Shown: one piece after another, positions 8,680-16,565 of the stretch
Layout of the letters: every line of letters starts with the position of its first letter
How positions within the stretch are numbered: the stretch's first letter is position 1
Assembly: GCA_958296445.1 (NCBI GenBank)
Contig: OY282565.1
Coordinates: forward strand, 2,249,570-2,313,569
Length of the DNA stretch: 64,000 nucleotides
Direction: 5' to 3'
DNA from: an uncultured Dehalococcoidia bacterium
GTDB taxonomy: Bacteria > Chloroflexota > Dehalococcoidia > Lucifugimonadales > UBA3495
Translations under genes and position numbers: made by a program
The notes under the pieces: generated by a model
What the model was told of the DNA's origin: nothing
Databases searched by the model: none
Seen by the model: only the letters and a program-made list of their open reading frames with translations

Positions 8680-9273
8680 ATGCCCGCCAGCCGCCCCCCA
8701 AGCCGCTACGACTCCCTGGCCCTGATTTCCCGCGCCTTTCCCGATGACCCGGTGGTGCTTACCTGCGGGGCCACCTGCCGCGAAATGGCCGCCGCCGGCC
8801 GCCGCGACAACCACTATTACATCGTGGACACTATGGGAATCGTGACGCCCGTTGCCCTCGGCCTAGCCTTGGGAATGGCCGGGCAGCCGGGGCGCCGGGT
8901 GGTAGGCGTCGAGGGCGACGGCGGAATGCTGACCAACCTGAACGCCCTCACCACCGTGGGATACCTAAAGCCGGAAAACCTGTTGCTGGTAGTGCTGGAC
9001 AACGAAAGCTACGCCTCCACCGGCGGCCAGTACACCTTCACCACCGACCTAGACTTGGCCGACATCGCCCAAAGCTGCGGCCTCCGTCCCTACCGCGCCG
9101 ATGGCCTAGAGTCGCTACAGTCAGCCTTGTCCGAAGCGTCCCAAGCGCCCGGCCCCAGCCTGGTTCACATGAAAATCGCCCCCGGCAACGCCCAAGTCCC
9201 CCTGCTACTGGACGACCCGGTAACGCTGGGCGACCGCTTCCACCGCTGGCTGGCAGGAAGTATGCCCGGGTAG
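8680..9273 (+). CDS. Thiamine-pyrophosphate decarboxylase beta subunit (ComE type)
   Basis: A 197-residue pyrophosphate-binding half of a two-subunit TPP enzyme. The TPP/Mg motif GDGGMLTNLNALTTVG followed by VVLDNESYASTGG is intact: GDG, then the Asn about 27 residues on. It would complete the active site with the alpha subunit encoded 7 bases upstream. ATG at 8680 follows the alpha stop so closely that translation is probably coupled. Confidence 0.85.
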   Translation: MPASRPPSRYDSLALISRAFPDDPVVLTCGATCREMAAAGRRDNHYYIVDTMGIVTPVALGLALGMAGQPGRRVVGVEGDGGMLTNLNALTTVGYLKPENLLLVVLDNESYASTGGQYTFTTDLDLADIAQSCGLRPYRADGLESLQSALSEASQAPGPSLVHMKIAPGNAQVPLLLDDPVTLGDRFHRWLAGSMPG

Positions 9274-9339
9274 CGTTTACGGCTGTAAGCAAGCGTATCG
9301 CATCAATGCCCCTATACCATAATGTAGATTGGTAACAAA

Positions 9340-9900
9340 ATGACTACCACCCGCCAAAAACTGATAACCGCCGACGAACTGCTGGCAATGCCCCGGGGCG
9401 ACGGCCGACGGTACGAGCTTATCCGCGGAGTGCTGGTAGAGAAAATGCCTACAGGAGATCCCCACCGTGTAGCAGTGGGCAGGTTTGACACCGCCTTGGG
9501 CAACTACTCCGACGCTAACGACTACGGCAGCGCCGGCGCGGGCGAGCCGGGCTACCGGCTGGAGCGCGGCCCGGATACTGTGCGAGCCCCCGACGTCGTC
9601 TGGATTGCGCCCGGCCGCATCCCCGAAGGAACGCGCGGGTTTCCCGAACTGGCCCCCGATTTGGCCGTGGAAATCAAGTCGCCCAGCAATTCCAACGCGG
9701 AGCTGGCCGCCAAAGCCTGGATGTGGTTCAGCTACGGCTCCCGGCAGGTATGGGTAGGCGACCCCGGCGCCGTCACCGTAAGGCTGTTCCGCCCCGGTAT
9801 GGAGCCGGTGACCCTCCACGAGGACGACATCCTTGACGGCGGCGACCTCCTGCCCGGATTCAGTTCCCCGGTCTGGCGTCTGTTCCGGCGGCATCGCTGA
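9340..9900 (+). CDS. Uma2 family PD-(D/E)XK-like nuclease
   Basis: A second Uma2/DUF820 protein of 186 residues. Recognised by the N-terminal TADELLAMPRGDGRRYELIRGVLV, here split as ITADELLAMP and RRYELIRG, then RAPDVVWIAPGRIP near residue 83 and PDLAVEIKSPSNSN near 106, with the Lys of the E-x-K motif intact, unlike the ELR of the copy at 6911. The C-terminal GGDLLPGFSSPVWRLF is usual for the family. The ribosome binding site is weak. Role unknown. Confidence 0.9.
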   Translation: MTTTRQKLITADELLAMPRGDGRRYELIRGVLVEKMPTGDPHRVAVGRFDTALGNYSDANDYGSAGAGEPGYRLERGPDTVRAPDVVWIAPGRIPEGTRGFPELAPDLAVEIKSPSNSNAELAAKAWMWFSYGSRQVWVGDPGAVTVRLFRPGMEPVTLHEDDILDGGDLLPGFSSPVWRLFRRHR

Positions 9901-10024
9901 TTGGCGGAACAACCTTTCCCCATACCAAGATTCCGCTGCCGCCTTGCCGGATTGGGTATCGTTGTTTATGATAGTCGGCAACGCCGCATATCATTCCGGC
10001 GGCGCGTAGAGGAGTTCTGCCAAC

Positions 10025-10684
10025 GTGTTTTTGGACCTGCATTGCCATTCCGTTTCCTCGGATGACTCCCGCGCCACGGTGGAGCAATACGTCAAATGGG
10101 TGCAGGTGCTGCGCAAGCGTGGCTACGTGGTTGACGGCATTGTCCTCACCGAGCATCGCAAGTTCGACTTCGACAAGGACTACTCGGCCCTAGCCGACCA
10201 ATACGGGGTGCTGATTCTGAAAGGCTCGGAGCTGGACACCCGCTACGGCCACTTTCTGGTTTACGGCGTAAGCGAAGGGTTGACCCGGGATATTGACTTT
10301 TCCGACGTGCGGATGGACGCCCGCGAACTGATGCGGGCGGCGCGGCAGCACGACGCCGTAGCCATCCCGGCCCATCCGGGGCGGTTCGGCATCGGGCTGA
10401 CCGAATATATCCAGCAGGGCGAATCCTTCCCCGGCGTGGATGTGGTGGAGCTACTCAACGGCGGCGGGCGGGCCGGCGAGAACGAGCGGGCCGATGAGCT
10501 TTGCCAGCAGTTCGGCTACCTCGGCATCGGCGGCAGCGACGCCCACTTGACCAGCCATATCGCCACTTGTATGACCGAGTTCCGCGCCGCAATCGCCAAC
10601 GAAAGCCAGTTGGTGGACGCCCTGCTCAGCAAGCAGTTCCAGCCCGTGCGCCTTGAGGCCACCGCCGGAGTCCCATCGGCCTGA
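10025..10684 (+). CDS. PHP-domain metal-dependent phosphoesterase
   Basis: This 219-residue protein is a PHP domain alone, with all expected metal ligands: H6 and H8 (LHCHS), H44 (LTEH), E69 (GSELD), H76 (YGHFLVYG), H117 (IPAHPGR), D172 and H174 (GGSDAH). Such proteins hydrolyse phosphoesters, including histidinol phosphate and nucleotide 3',5'-bisphosphates. Nothing here points to one of these, since no histidine-pathway gene is near. The start is GTG at 10025 with GGAG 11 bases upstream. It precedes the MaoC pair. Confidence 0.88.
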   Translation: MFLDLHCHSVSSDDSRATVEQYVKWVQVLRKRGYVVDGIVLTEHRKFDFDKDYSALADQYGVLILKGSELDTRYGHFLVYGVSEGLTRDIDFSDVRMDARELMRAARQHDAVAIPAHPGRFGIGLTEYIQQGESFPGVDVVELLNGGGRAGENERADELCQQFGYLGIGGSDAHLTSHIATCMTEFRAAIANESQLVDALLSKQFQPVRLEATAGVPSA

Positions 10685-10753
10685 CGCCCCTTCCCGCCCA
10701 CCCCGTCATTCCCGCCTGCGAAAAACAGAACAGGAAAAGCCGGAGAAAGCCCT

Positions 10754-11203
10754 ATGACAATGGAGTTGAGCTACGACCGGACGCTTCACGGTAAGGAGCA
10801 CCGCGCCGGGCCTTTCGAGATTACCGCCGATATGATTGCCGCGGTCAACGCCAGCCTAGGCGAGCAGGGCGCGGCCTTCAGTTCCGACGCCGACGCCAAG
10901 GAGCAGGGCTTCCGGGGAATGATTGCGCCGCCTACCCTATGCTCCATTTTCGTGCGCGAGGTGCAGTTGCCCGACGTCGGGCTGGATTTCGGGCGCACCC
11001 AAATGCACGCCGGGCAGCGGGTACAGCCCATAGCCCCCATTTACGCCGGAGACCGCCTGACCGCCTCATCCCACCTTAAAGACGTTTACGCCAAAACCGG
11101 ACGCTCCGGCACTATGGTTTTCGTCGTATGGGAAACCACCTTTCGCAATCAGGACGGGGATGTAGTGGCCGAGGTTCAGGAATCCTTTGCCCGCCGCGAG
11201 TGA
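10754..11203 (+). CDS. MaoC-like dehydratase, N-terminal-type (FAS1_DH) hot-dog protein
   Basis: A 149-residue single hot-dog domain protein that resembles the N-terminal half of two-domain MaoC-type enoyl-CoA hydratases. Seen: AAVNASLGEQG, FRGMIAPPTLCSIF and the HAGQRVQPIAPIYAGDRLTASS stretch (HAGQRVQPI and YAGDRL), a pattern of the FAS1_DH_region/MaoC N-domain. It should pair with the catalytic MaoC domain encoded 41 bases downstream to form a heteromeric hydratase. A CGGAG box lies about 10 bases before the ATG. Confidence 0.8.
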   Translation: MTMELSYDRTLHGKEHRAGPFEITADMIAAVNASLGEQGAAFSSDADAKEQGFRGMIAPPTLCSIFVREVQLPDVGLDFGRTQMHAGQRVQPIAPIYAGDRLTASSHLKDVYAKTGRSGTMVFVVWETTFRNQDGDVVAEVQESFARRE

Positions 11204-11244
11204 GATTTCCGGCCCCTTGTGAATCAAGACAGGCGAGAGATAAA

Positions 11245-11667
11245 TTGCCTTACTTTGAAGACATAGAGTTGGGCGACCAGATTGGCCCAGTCGAGCGGAT
11301 AGCCACCGACGAGGGGGTGGCCCGCTTCTGCGATGTGTGGTCGCCGCCCACGCCCAACCGCTTCACCGACGCGCAAACCGCCCGCGAATCGGGTATGACC
11401 GGCCCCATCGTCCCCGGCATTATGGCGATGGCGATGATGGCGCAGTTGCTCACCGACTGGGCCGGCCCCGACGCCATCCGCGACCTGGATGTGGTATTCC
11501 GCCAGCCCATCCCGCACAACCGGCCCCTTACCCTCGAGGCCACCATCACCGACCTGCGCCAAGAAAACGGCCAAAACCTCGCCGAGTGCGACATCCTGAT
11601 GCTGGGCGCCCAAGGCGAGCGCCACGTCGGCGGCAAAGCCGTAGTTTCCTTACCCAGCCGGGGATAG
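11245..11667 (+). CDS. MaoC family dehydratase/hydratase
   Basis: A single hot-dog domain of 140 residues starting at TTG 11245 (PYFEDIELGDQIGP follows), which has GGCGAGAG upstream. The frame is open further upstream inside the previous gene, but that part is not MaoC-like. ARFCDVWSPPTPNRFTD and GPIVPGIMAMAMMAQLL stand where family members have their catalytic D-x4-H helix and the G-x-P-x-P stretch. The canonical Asp/His pair is not obvious, so the chemistry is less certain than the fold. It probably works with the product of the preceding gene on a 2-enoyl-CoA or similar thioester. Confidence 0.75.
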   Translation: MPYFEDIELGDQIGPVERIATDEGVARFCDVWSPPTPNRFTDAQTARESGMTGPIVPGIMAMAMMAQLLTDWAGPDAIRDLDVVFRQPIPHNRPLTLEATITDLRQENGQNLAECDILMLGAQGERHVGGKAVVSLPSRG

Positions 11668-11674
11668 CTTTTCC

Positions 11675-11713
11675 CTACTCCCTCCCTCTTGGGGGAGGGT
11701 TAGGGTGGGGGTG
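11675..11713. repeat. CCCTCTCCC-type mini-repeat
   Basis: CCTCCCTCTTGGGGGAGGG and the following TTAGGGTGGGGGTG form a small hairpin of a family also seen at 18296, 18822, 27446, 27858 and 32627. Its G-rich right arm overlaps the possible start region of the VOC gene. Confidence 0.7.
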
Positions 11714-11731
11714 AACCCCAAAGTGACGGCT

Positions 11732-12631
11732 ATGCTACATCGCTTGCGTCAAATCAGTTTCGTGGTTGACAGCCTGAGCCAGGCGCAGAACCGCTACGAA
11801 AGCTATTTGGGTATGAAAAGCGTCTTTAGCGATGCCACGCCGGAGACGCAAAGCTCCGTCCTGTACGCAGGAGATGGCGGATTCGTCGAGTTGCTACAGC
11901 CCCTTTCCCCAAACGGCGATGCGGCCAAACATCTGGCCGCGCGGGGGCAAGGGCCTTACGAACTGATTTTTGATACGGTGCAATTTGACCCGCTTGTCAA
12001 CCGGCTGAACGCCGCAAACGTCAGAATAAGCGACGTAACTCAATGGCGCGGCGGGCGCAGCGTGGCGGTAGACCCGGCATCGGCCAACGGAGCGCGGCTT
12101 CGCATCGTGGAGCGCGGCCCCCTCTGGCCGCCCTCAGGCCCCGACTGGCAACTCAATGCCGCCCCGCCCCACACGCTGCGCCTGCGCCAGATTGCCGTAC
12201 TGGTGCGCGATTTGGATGAAGCGGTGGCCCGGTGGGGCGATATGTTCGCGCTCAAAGCCACCAAAAGGTTCCAGATCAGCTTTACCGGGCTGGAAATAGC
12301 CGTCCTGCCGCTGGCCGGCCGGGACACATTCCTCGAACTGGCCCAACCCACCAGCCCCAACGCGCCGTCGCAACGGTTCCTCGACCGCTACGGCGAGGGC
12401 ATCTACCTGACCATCTACGAAATCGCCGACTCGCTTGCGATGGACGCCCACTTGGTTGAGCAGGGGGCGCGGTTCACCTCATCACGCCAAACCGCCAACT
12501 ACACCAACTTGGGATTCAACAGCATCTGGCTGCACCCGGCAGGCTTTATGGGCGCCTTCACCCAGCTATCCCAAGTGCTGTCGCCCGACAACCCCTGGCC
12601 CCCCGCCGGCGACGACTGGCGCCTAGAATAA
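11732..12631 (+). CDS. Two-domain VOC (glyoxalase/bleomycin-resistance fold) protein
   Basis: About 299 residues from ATG 11732 (LHRLRQISFVVDSL), with two glyoxalase-fold modules: the first at roughly residues 1-125, the second from LRLRQIAVLVRDLDEAV near 152 to the end, each starting with the usual beta strand and a D-x-A helix. Related proteins include methylmalonyl-CoA epimerase-like and dioxygenase-like enzymes. Complete metal ligand sets are not obvious (the first module has Q where His is common), so the reaction is unknown. GTG codons at 11705 and 11711 are alternative starts, since the purine-rich mini-repeat supplies the only ribosome-binding-like sequence. Confidence 0.7.
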   Translation: MLHRLRQISFVVDSLSQAQNRYESYLGMKSVFSDATPETQSSVLYAGDGGFVELLQPLSPNGDAAKHLAARGQGPYELIFDTVQFDPLVNRLNAANVRISDVTQWRGGRSVAVDPASANGARLRIVERGPLWPPSGPDWQLNAAPPHTLRLRQIAVLVRDLDEAVARWGDMFALKATKRFQISFTGLEIAVLPLAGRDTFLELAQPTSPNAPSQRFLDRYGEGIYLTIYEIADSLAMDAHLVEQGARFTSSRQTANYTNLGFNSIWLHPAGFMGAFTQLSQVLSPDNPWPPAGDDWRLE

Positions 12632-12688
12632 GCCGCTGCCGGAGCGCTGGACGTCCGCGCCTTACTCTCTTGGGGCCTTTCTATATCC

Positions 12689-12754
12689 TTGTCTGAATCA
12701 GGATTTCTCCCAATCCGGCAAATCCTTTAATCCTGAAAATCCTGATTCAGACAA
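12689..12754. repeat. Palindromic CTGAATCAG element (copy 1)
   Basis: TTGTCTGAATCAGGATTT on the left faces AAATCCTGATTCAGACAA on the right, a perfect 18-bp inverted repeat around a 30-base centre that contains AATCCGGCAAATCC. The same ends occur at 24382, 30551 and within 40.3-41.0 kb. It lies just upstream of the Fur/Zur promoter. Confidence 0.9.
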
Positions 12755-12766
12755 TTGCGCCAAGAG

Positions 12767-12818
12767 TTGACGGCCCTATTCCGGCAGTGTATAATATCAC
12801 TATTAGATACAAGGTATC
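12767..12818 (+). promoter_or_regulatory. Sigma-70 promoter with palindromic operator for the Fur/Zur gene
   Basis: TTGACG (12767-12772), a 17-base spacer and TATAAT (12790-12795) make a near-consensus promoter. GATAC-AAG-GTATC (12806-12818), a perfect 5-bp palindrome, lies over the expected start of transcription, as suits an autoregulatory operator. A related half-site GATACTAAG lies at 13348 ahead of the zinc transporter. Binding is inferred. Confidence 0.75.
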
Positions 12819-12842
12819 AATAACATCCCATCAGGCATAGCT

Positions 12843-13295
12843 ATGGCGTTAAAGAAACGAAATTTATCCGCAACCGAACAAATCCTAGAGGCGCTGGAGG
12901 AGCGGGGATACCGCTCGACTGCGCCCCGGCGGACGCTGGCCGCGGCCATCGGGGTGCAGAAACGGCACTTCACCGCCGAGGGACTGCGGCGGCAGTTGCC
13001 CCCTACCCTAGGCCGGGCCACCGTTTACCGCACCCTGAAGTTGCTGGTCGAGGCAGGCGTCCTTTGCCGCGTGATGCTGGAGGATGGCGACCTCCACTAC
13101 CAGTTGAGCCACCGCGGCCACCATCATCACCTGCTCTGCGTCCTGTGCGGCTCGTCCCAGGACTTGACCGGATGCGACATCGAGGACCTGCTGGCCGCCA
13201 CTTCCGCCCGCCACGGCTTCGAGCTGAGCGGCCACTGGCTGGAAGTCTACGGCCATTGCCGCGACTGCATCCAAAACGGACGCGCCGCAGCCTAG
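12843..13295 (+). CDS. Fur-family metal regulator, probably Zur
   Basis: A 150-residue Fur-type repressor. The winged helix holds LGRATVYRTLKLLVEAGVL (residues about 57-75). The dimer domain has HRGHHHHLLCVLCG with structural zinc cysteines C99/C102 and C139/C142 (GHCRDC). Family members bind DNA when loaded with metal. Zinc is inferred because a zinc-type ABC transporter starts 185 bases downstream on the same strand. The gene has its own promoter with a palindrome in the start region. A DtxR-type regulator near an iron-type transporter at 33-37 kb makes a zinc role here still likelier. Confidence 0.85.
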   Translation: MALKKRNLSATEQILEALEERGYRSTAPRRTLAAAIGVQKRHFTAEGLRRQLPPTLGRATVYRTLKLLVEAGVLCRVMLEDGDLHYQLSHRGHHHHLLCVLCGSSQDLTGCDIEDLLAATSARHGFELSGHWLEVYGHCRDCIQNGRAAA

Positions 13296-13376
13296 TATCT
13301 TTTTTTGCCCTATATTGAGACACCATATCAATTATCCGGCATTACTGATACTAAGTCTTGATTCTGACGCTGATTG

Positions 13377-13494
13377 ATCCAAAACCGCGCAAATTTTAAG
13401 GAGGACATCGTCTGAGCATGACTCGAAACACCTTTTAATCCAAAACCGCGCAAATTTTAAGGAGGACATCGTCCTGAGTATGACTCGAAACACC
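13377..13494 (+). repeat. Tandem duplication of a translation-initiation region
   Basis: The stretch from ATCCAAAACCGCGCAAATTT through AAGGAGGACATCGTC to ATGACTCGAAACACC occurs twice, at 13377-13432 and 13438-13494. The second copy starts the zinc-binding protein gene. The first starts a six-codon peptide (MTRNTF, then TAA) with an identical AAGGAGG. The copies differ by an extra C and a C/T change between SD and ATG. Confidence 0.9.
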
Positions 13495-15774
13495 CTAAAG
13501 CTGTTGGGCATCCTGATAACCCCGCTGATTCTGCTGCTGGCCGCGGCCTGCGGCGGCGATGCGGCCACGGAAACCCCGGCGCCGACTACGCCCCCGACGG
13601 CCACTGTCGCGCCCACGTCCGCTCCCGCCGCTGTCGCGCCCACGTCTGCGCCCACCGCCGCGCCCCCGTCTGCTCCCGCCGCTCCCGCTCCCACCGCTAC
13701 GGCAGCGCCGCCCACCCCCCACACGGCGGAAAAACTGAACATAGTAACCACCAGTAACATCATCGCCGACTGGGCCCGGGCCGTCGGGCAGGAACGAGTG
13801 GACGTTTTCCCTCTGCTGCCCCCCAATGCCGACCCGCACACCTTCCAGCCCGGCGCCCAAGACATCACCCGCATAGCCGACGCCGACCTAGTGCTGAGCA
13901 TCGGCCTGTCCCTGGAAGACGGCTGGCTGGACAAGCTGATAGAGAACGCCGCCCGCAACCCCGACTCCATCACAGCCTTGGGCGAGGGCGTAGACCCCAT
14001 AGACTTCGTGGAAATCACGCCCGCGCAGCACGGCGTCGAACTTGTTGGCCGCCTGCTCATAGGCGACGGCGAAACCGGCGCGATGTCGGTCATTGACCTG
14101 GAACACGACGAGGTGGAACAGGACGCCTTCGACTTGGAAGCGAGGGCCGGGAGAATCTACCCCACCAAGAGCGGGCGCTTCGCCATCGCCGTATCCAGCG
14201 ACGCCAACACTGCCCACGTTTTCGACGGGGGCATATACTTGGAGGCCCACGGCGACCATTTCGACTCAGTCGAGGAGCCGGTGGAGCGTTTGAGCCTTGA
14301 CCTTTCCGGGGACAGGCCGGTGCACCTGTATGTTGGCAAACAGTGGGCCACCATCTTTTACGATGGCTCCGGCGATGTTGCCCTGCTCAACGAACACGAA
14401 CTGGAGGAACAGGGCAGCAACTACGCGCCGCCGAAAATGAACGCAGGCCCCCATCACGGGGCGGCGGTGCCTCTAGAGGATAACCTGTTCGCAGTCACCA
14501 TCCAGCACCCCGACTACGAAACGGCCCCCGATGATTACCGCTTGCCCATCGGCGCCGAAATCGTAGACTTAACCGGACGGAAACTGCACAGCGAAACCGG
14601 CTGCGAGGGATTACACGGCGACGCCGCCAACGGACACATGGCAGTCTTTGGCTGCATCGGCGGAGTCTTGTTCGTAGAAGCCCACGACGGGGAATATGCA
14701 GGCGGCTTCATCCCGGCGCCCGATGGCGAACCCGAGGATTTCCGGCTAACCTCCGTCTGGGGCTATCCCGGCCTGGATCATTTCTTCGCCCAAGGATCGT
14801 CCGTCGGCCTGTACGTGGTTGAACCCGAGGAGGACGCCATAGAGCAGCTTATCCCCGCCACTGAGAACCTGAACCCCGTCAACATCGCCATCAGCCACGA
14901 TGGGGAATCCCTGCTGGTGATAATGAGCGACGGCGAGTTGCGGATGTATGACGCCCACGATTTGGACTTGCTGGCTGCGGCCTCGGATTTCCTGACTGCC
15001 CCGGTCGAAACCGGCTTCTGGGCGCGTCCTCACATCGCTACGGCCCCCGGCGCGGTGTTCGTCACCGACTCCGTGGGCGGCAAGGTACTCCAACTGGACG
15101 CCCACGACCTGGAAGTTGTTGACCATTGGGCAGTTCAAGGCAACCCAACCAAAATAGCCTTTGTCGGCATCCTAGGCGAAACCGAAGACCACGAGGAAGA
15201 CGGCCACGCTGAATCGGCCGAAGAACACGACGCTCACGACCACGGCGAGCTTGCCCCCCACTTCTGGTTCGACCCGCTGCGGGTGAAGCAGGCGGTAAGC
15301 AGTATCGCCGCCCTGCTTTCGGCGGCAGACCCGGCCGGGCAGTCTTTCTACCGCGACAACGCCGCCGCCTACAACCGGGAGCTTGACGGGCTTCACGACT
15401 GGATTTCCGAGCAGGTCGAAGAGCTGCCGGAGAGCCGCCGGGCATTGGTCACTTCCCACGACTTTTTCCAGTACTACGCCGTTCGGTATGGTTTCGAAGT
15501 GGTCGGCGCCATACTCCCCATAACCACCGATGCGGAACCCACGGCGCGAGACCTGGAAGAACTCATCGAAACCATCAGGCATGAAGGCGTCCCCGCCGTG
15601 TTCACCGAAAGGTCCCACAACGAGCGGCTGGCGCAGCGCGTTGCCGAAGAGACCGGCGCAACTCTGGTGGGGGGGCTGTACAGCGGCTCTCTGGGCGAGA
15701 CGGGCGGCGAAGCCGGCGCCTACATTGACATGATGCGGCATAATACAAGCATCATTGTGGAGAATTTGCGATAG
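13480..15774 (+). CDS. Zinc-binding lipoprotein: ZnuA/AztC-type receptor with an inserted AztD-like beta-propeller
   Basis: A 764-residue protein, more than twice the usual ZnuA length. A lipobox ends at C24 (LLAAACGG), then an Ala/Pro/Thr linker to about 83. Residues 84-178 are the ZnuA N-lobe with zinc ligand H120 (NADPHTFQP). Residues about 185-565 form an inserted domain resembling the zinc chaperone AztD: GRLLIGDGETGAMSVIDLEH, GGIYLEAHGDHFD, GPHHGAAVPLEDNLFAVT and CEGLHGDAANGH. A His/Asp/Glu-rich loop (567-590) follows, then the C-lobe with H594 (APHFWFDP), H660 (TSHDFF) and D750. It feeds the ATPase and permease encoded next. The propeller identity is from family knowledge, not a search. 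Confidence 0.85.
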   Translation: MTRNTLKLLGILITPLILLLAAACGGDAATETPAPTTPPTATVAPTSAPAAVAPTSAPTAAPPSAPAAPAPTATAAPPTPHTAEKLNIVTTSNIIADWARAVGQERVDVFPLLPPNADPHTFQPGAQDITRIADADLVLSIGLSLEDGWLDKLIENAARNPDSITALGEGVDPIDFVEITPAQHGVELVGRLLIGDGETGAMSVIDLEHDEVEQDAFDLEARAGRIYPTKSGRFAIAVSSDANTAHVFDGGIYLEAHGDHFDSVEEPVERLSLDLSGDRPVHLYVGKQWATIFYDGSGDVALLNEHELEEQGSNYAPPKMNAGPHHGAAVPLEDNLFAVTIQHPDYETAPDDYRLPIGAEIVDLTGRKLHSETGCEGLHGDAANGHMAVFGCIGGVLFVEAHDGEYAGGFIPAPDGEPEDFRLTSVWGYPGLDHFFAQGSSVGLYVVEPEEDAIEQLIPATENLNPVNIAISHDGESLLVIMSDGELRMYDAHDLDLLAAASDFLTAPVETGFWARPHIATAPGAVFVTDSVGGKVLQLDAHDLEVVDHWAVQGNPTKIAFVGILGETEDHEEDGHAESAEEHDAHDHGELAPHFWFDPLRVKQAVSSIAALLSAADPAGQSFYRDNAAAYNRELDGLHDWISEQVEELPESRRALVTSHDFFQYYAVRYGFEVVGAILPITTDAEPTARDLEELIETIRHEGVPAVFTERSHNERLAQRVAEETGATLVGGLYSGSLGETGGEAGAYIDMMRHNTSIIVENLR

Positions 15775-15776
15775 CC

Positions 15777-16565
15777 ATGCCTGAGACAGAGACAATGCCC
15801 GCCCCGCCTATTGACGCAGTGGAAATCACGGTTGAACTCGGCGGAACTCTCATTCTGGACCAGGTATGCTTCACCACCGGCCCCGGCAGCATTATGGGCG
15901 TCGTCGGGCCTAACGGGGCCGGTAAAAGCACCCTGTTCAACGTCATCACTTCCTTGATGCCCGCCACCTCGGGCCGGGTGCTGATTCACGGCAAGAGCAT
16001 CTCGGAAACCCGGGGGCTGGTCGCCTACGTGCAGCAGCAGGAGCGGATCAACTGGCGCCTGCCCATGAACGTCTGGGATGTGGCGATGCTGGGACGAGTG
16101 CGCCGCATTGGCTGGTTCCGCCGCCCCCGCCCCGAAGACCGGGAAGCCGCCGAGAGCGCCCTGCGCCAGGTCGGAATGTGGGAACGGCGCAAGTCTCTGT
16201 TGGGCGAACTGTCCGGCGGCCAGCGGCAGCGGGTATCCGTCGCCCGCGCCCTGGCCCAGGGAGCCGACATCCTGCTGCTGGACGAACCCTTCCGGGGCGT
16301 GGACATCACCTCGCAGGTGGACTTGGTGTCGGTGCTGATGGAGCTTCGACGCGCCGGCCACACCATTGTGATGTCCTCCCACAACATCAACCTGCTCGCC
16401 AACTACTGCGACGAGTGCCTGTGCCTGAACTGCCGGGTATACGACTGCGGCCCGCCCCAGCAAGTGCTGACCCCGGAGTCGCTCACCGTGCTTTACGGGC
16501 CAACCGGCGCGGTTCCGTCTATAGACCACAGCCACCTGGAGGAACACATTGGACACGATCACTGA
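15777..16565 (+). CDS. Zinc/manganese-type ABC transporter ATP-binding protein
   Basis: A 262-residue ATPase of the metal (ZnuC/AztA/MntB) group. Walker A GPNGAGKST at 44-52, signature LSGGQRQRV at 145-153, Walker B ILLLDEP at 165-171 and a switch His in SSHNINLL are all intact. The ATG lies 2 bases after the binding protein stop, and the C-terminus overlaps the permease start by 17 bases, so the three genes form a tight operon under the upstream Fur/Zur-type control. Confidence 0.9.
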   Translation: MPETETMPAPPIDAVEITVELGGTLILDQVCFTTGPGSIMGVVGPNGAGKSTLFNVITSLMPATSGRVLIHGKSISETRGLVAYVQQQERINWRLPMNVWDVAMLGRVRRIGWFRRPRPEDREAAESALRQVGMWERRKSLLGELSGGQRQRVSVARALAQGADILLLDEPFRGVDITSQVDLVSVLMELRRAGHTIVMSSHNINLLANYCDECLCLNCRVYDCGPPQQVLTPESLTVLYGPTGAVPSIDHSHLEEHIGHDH

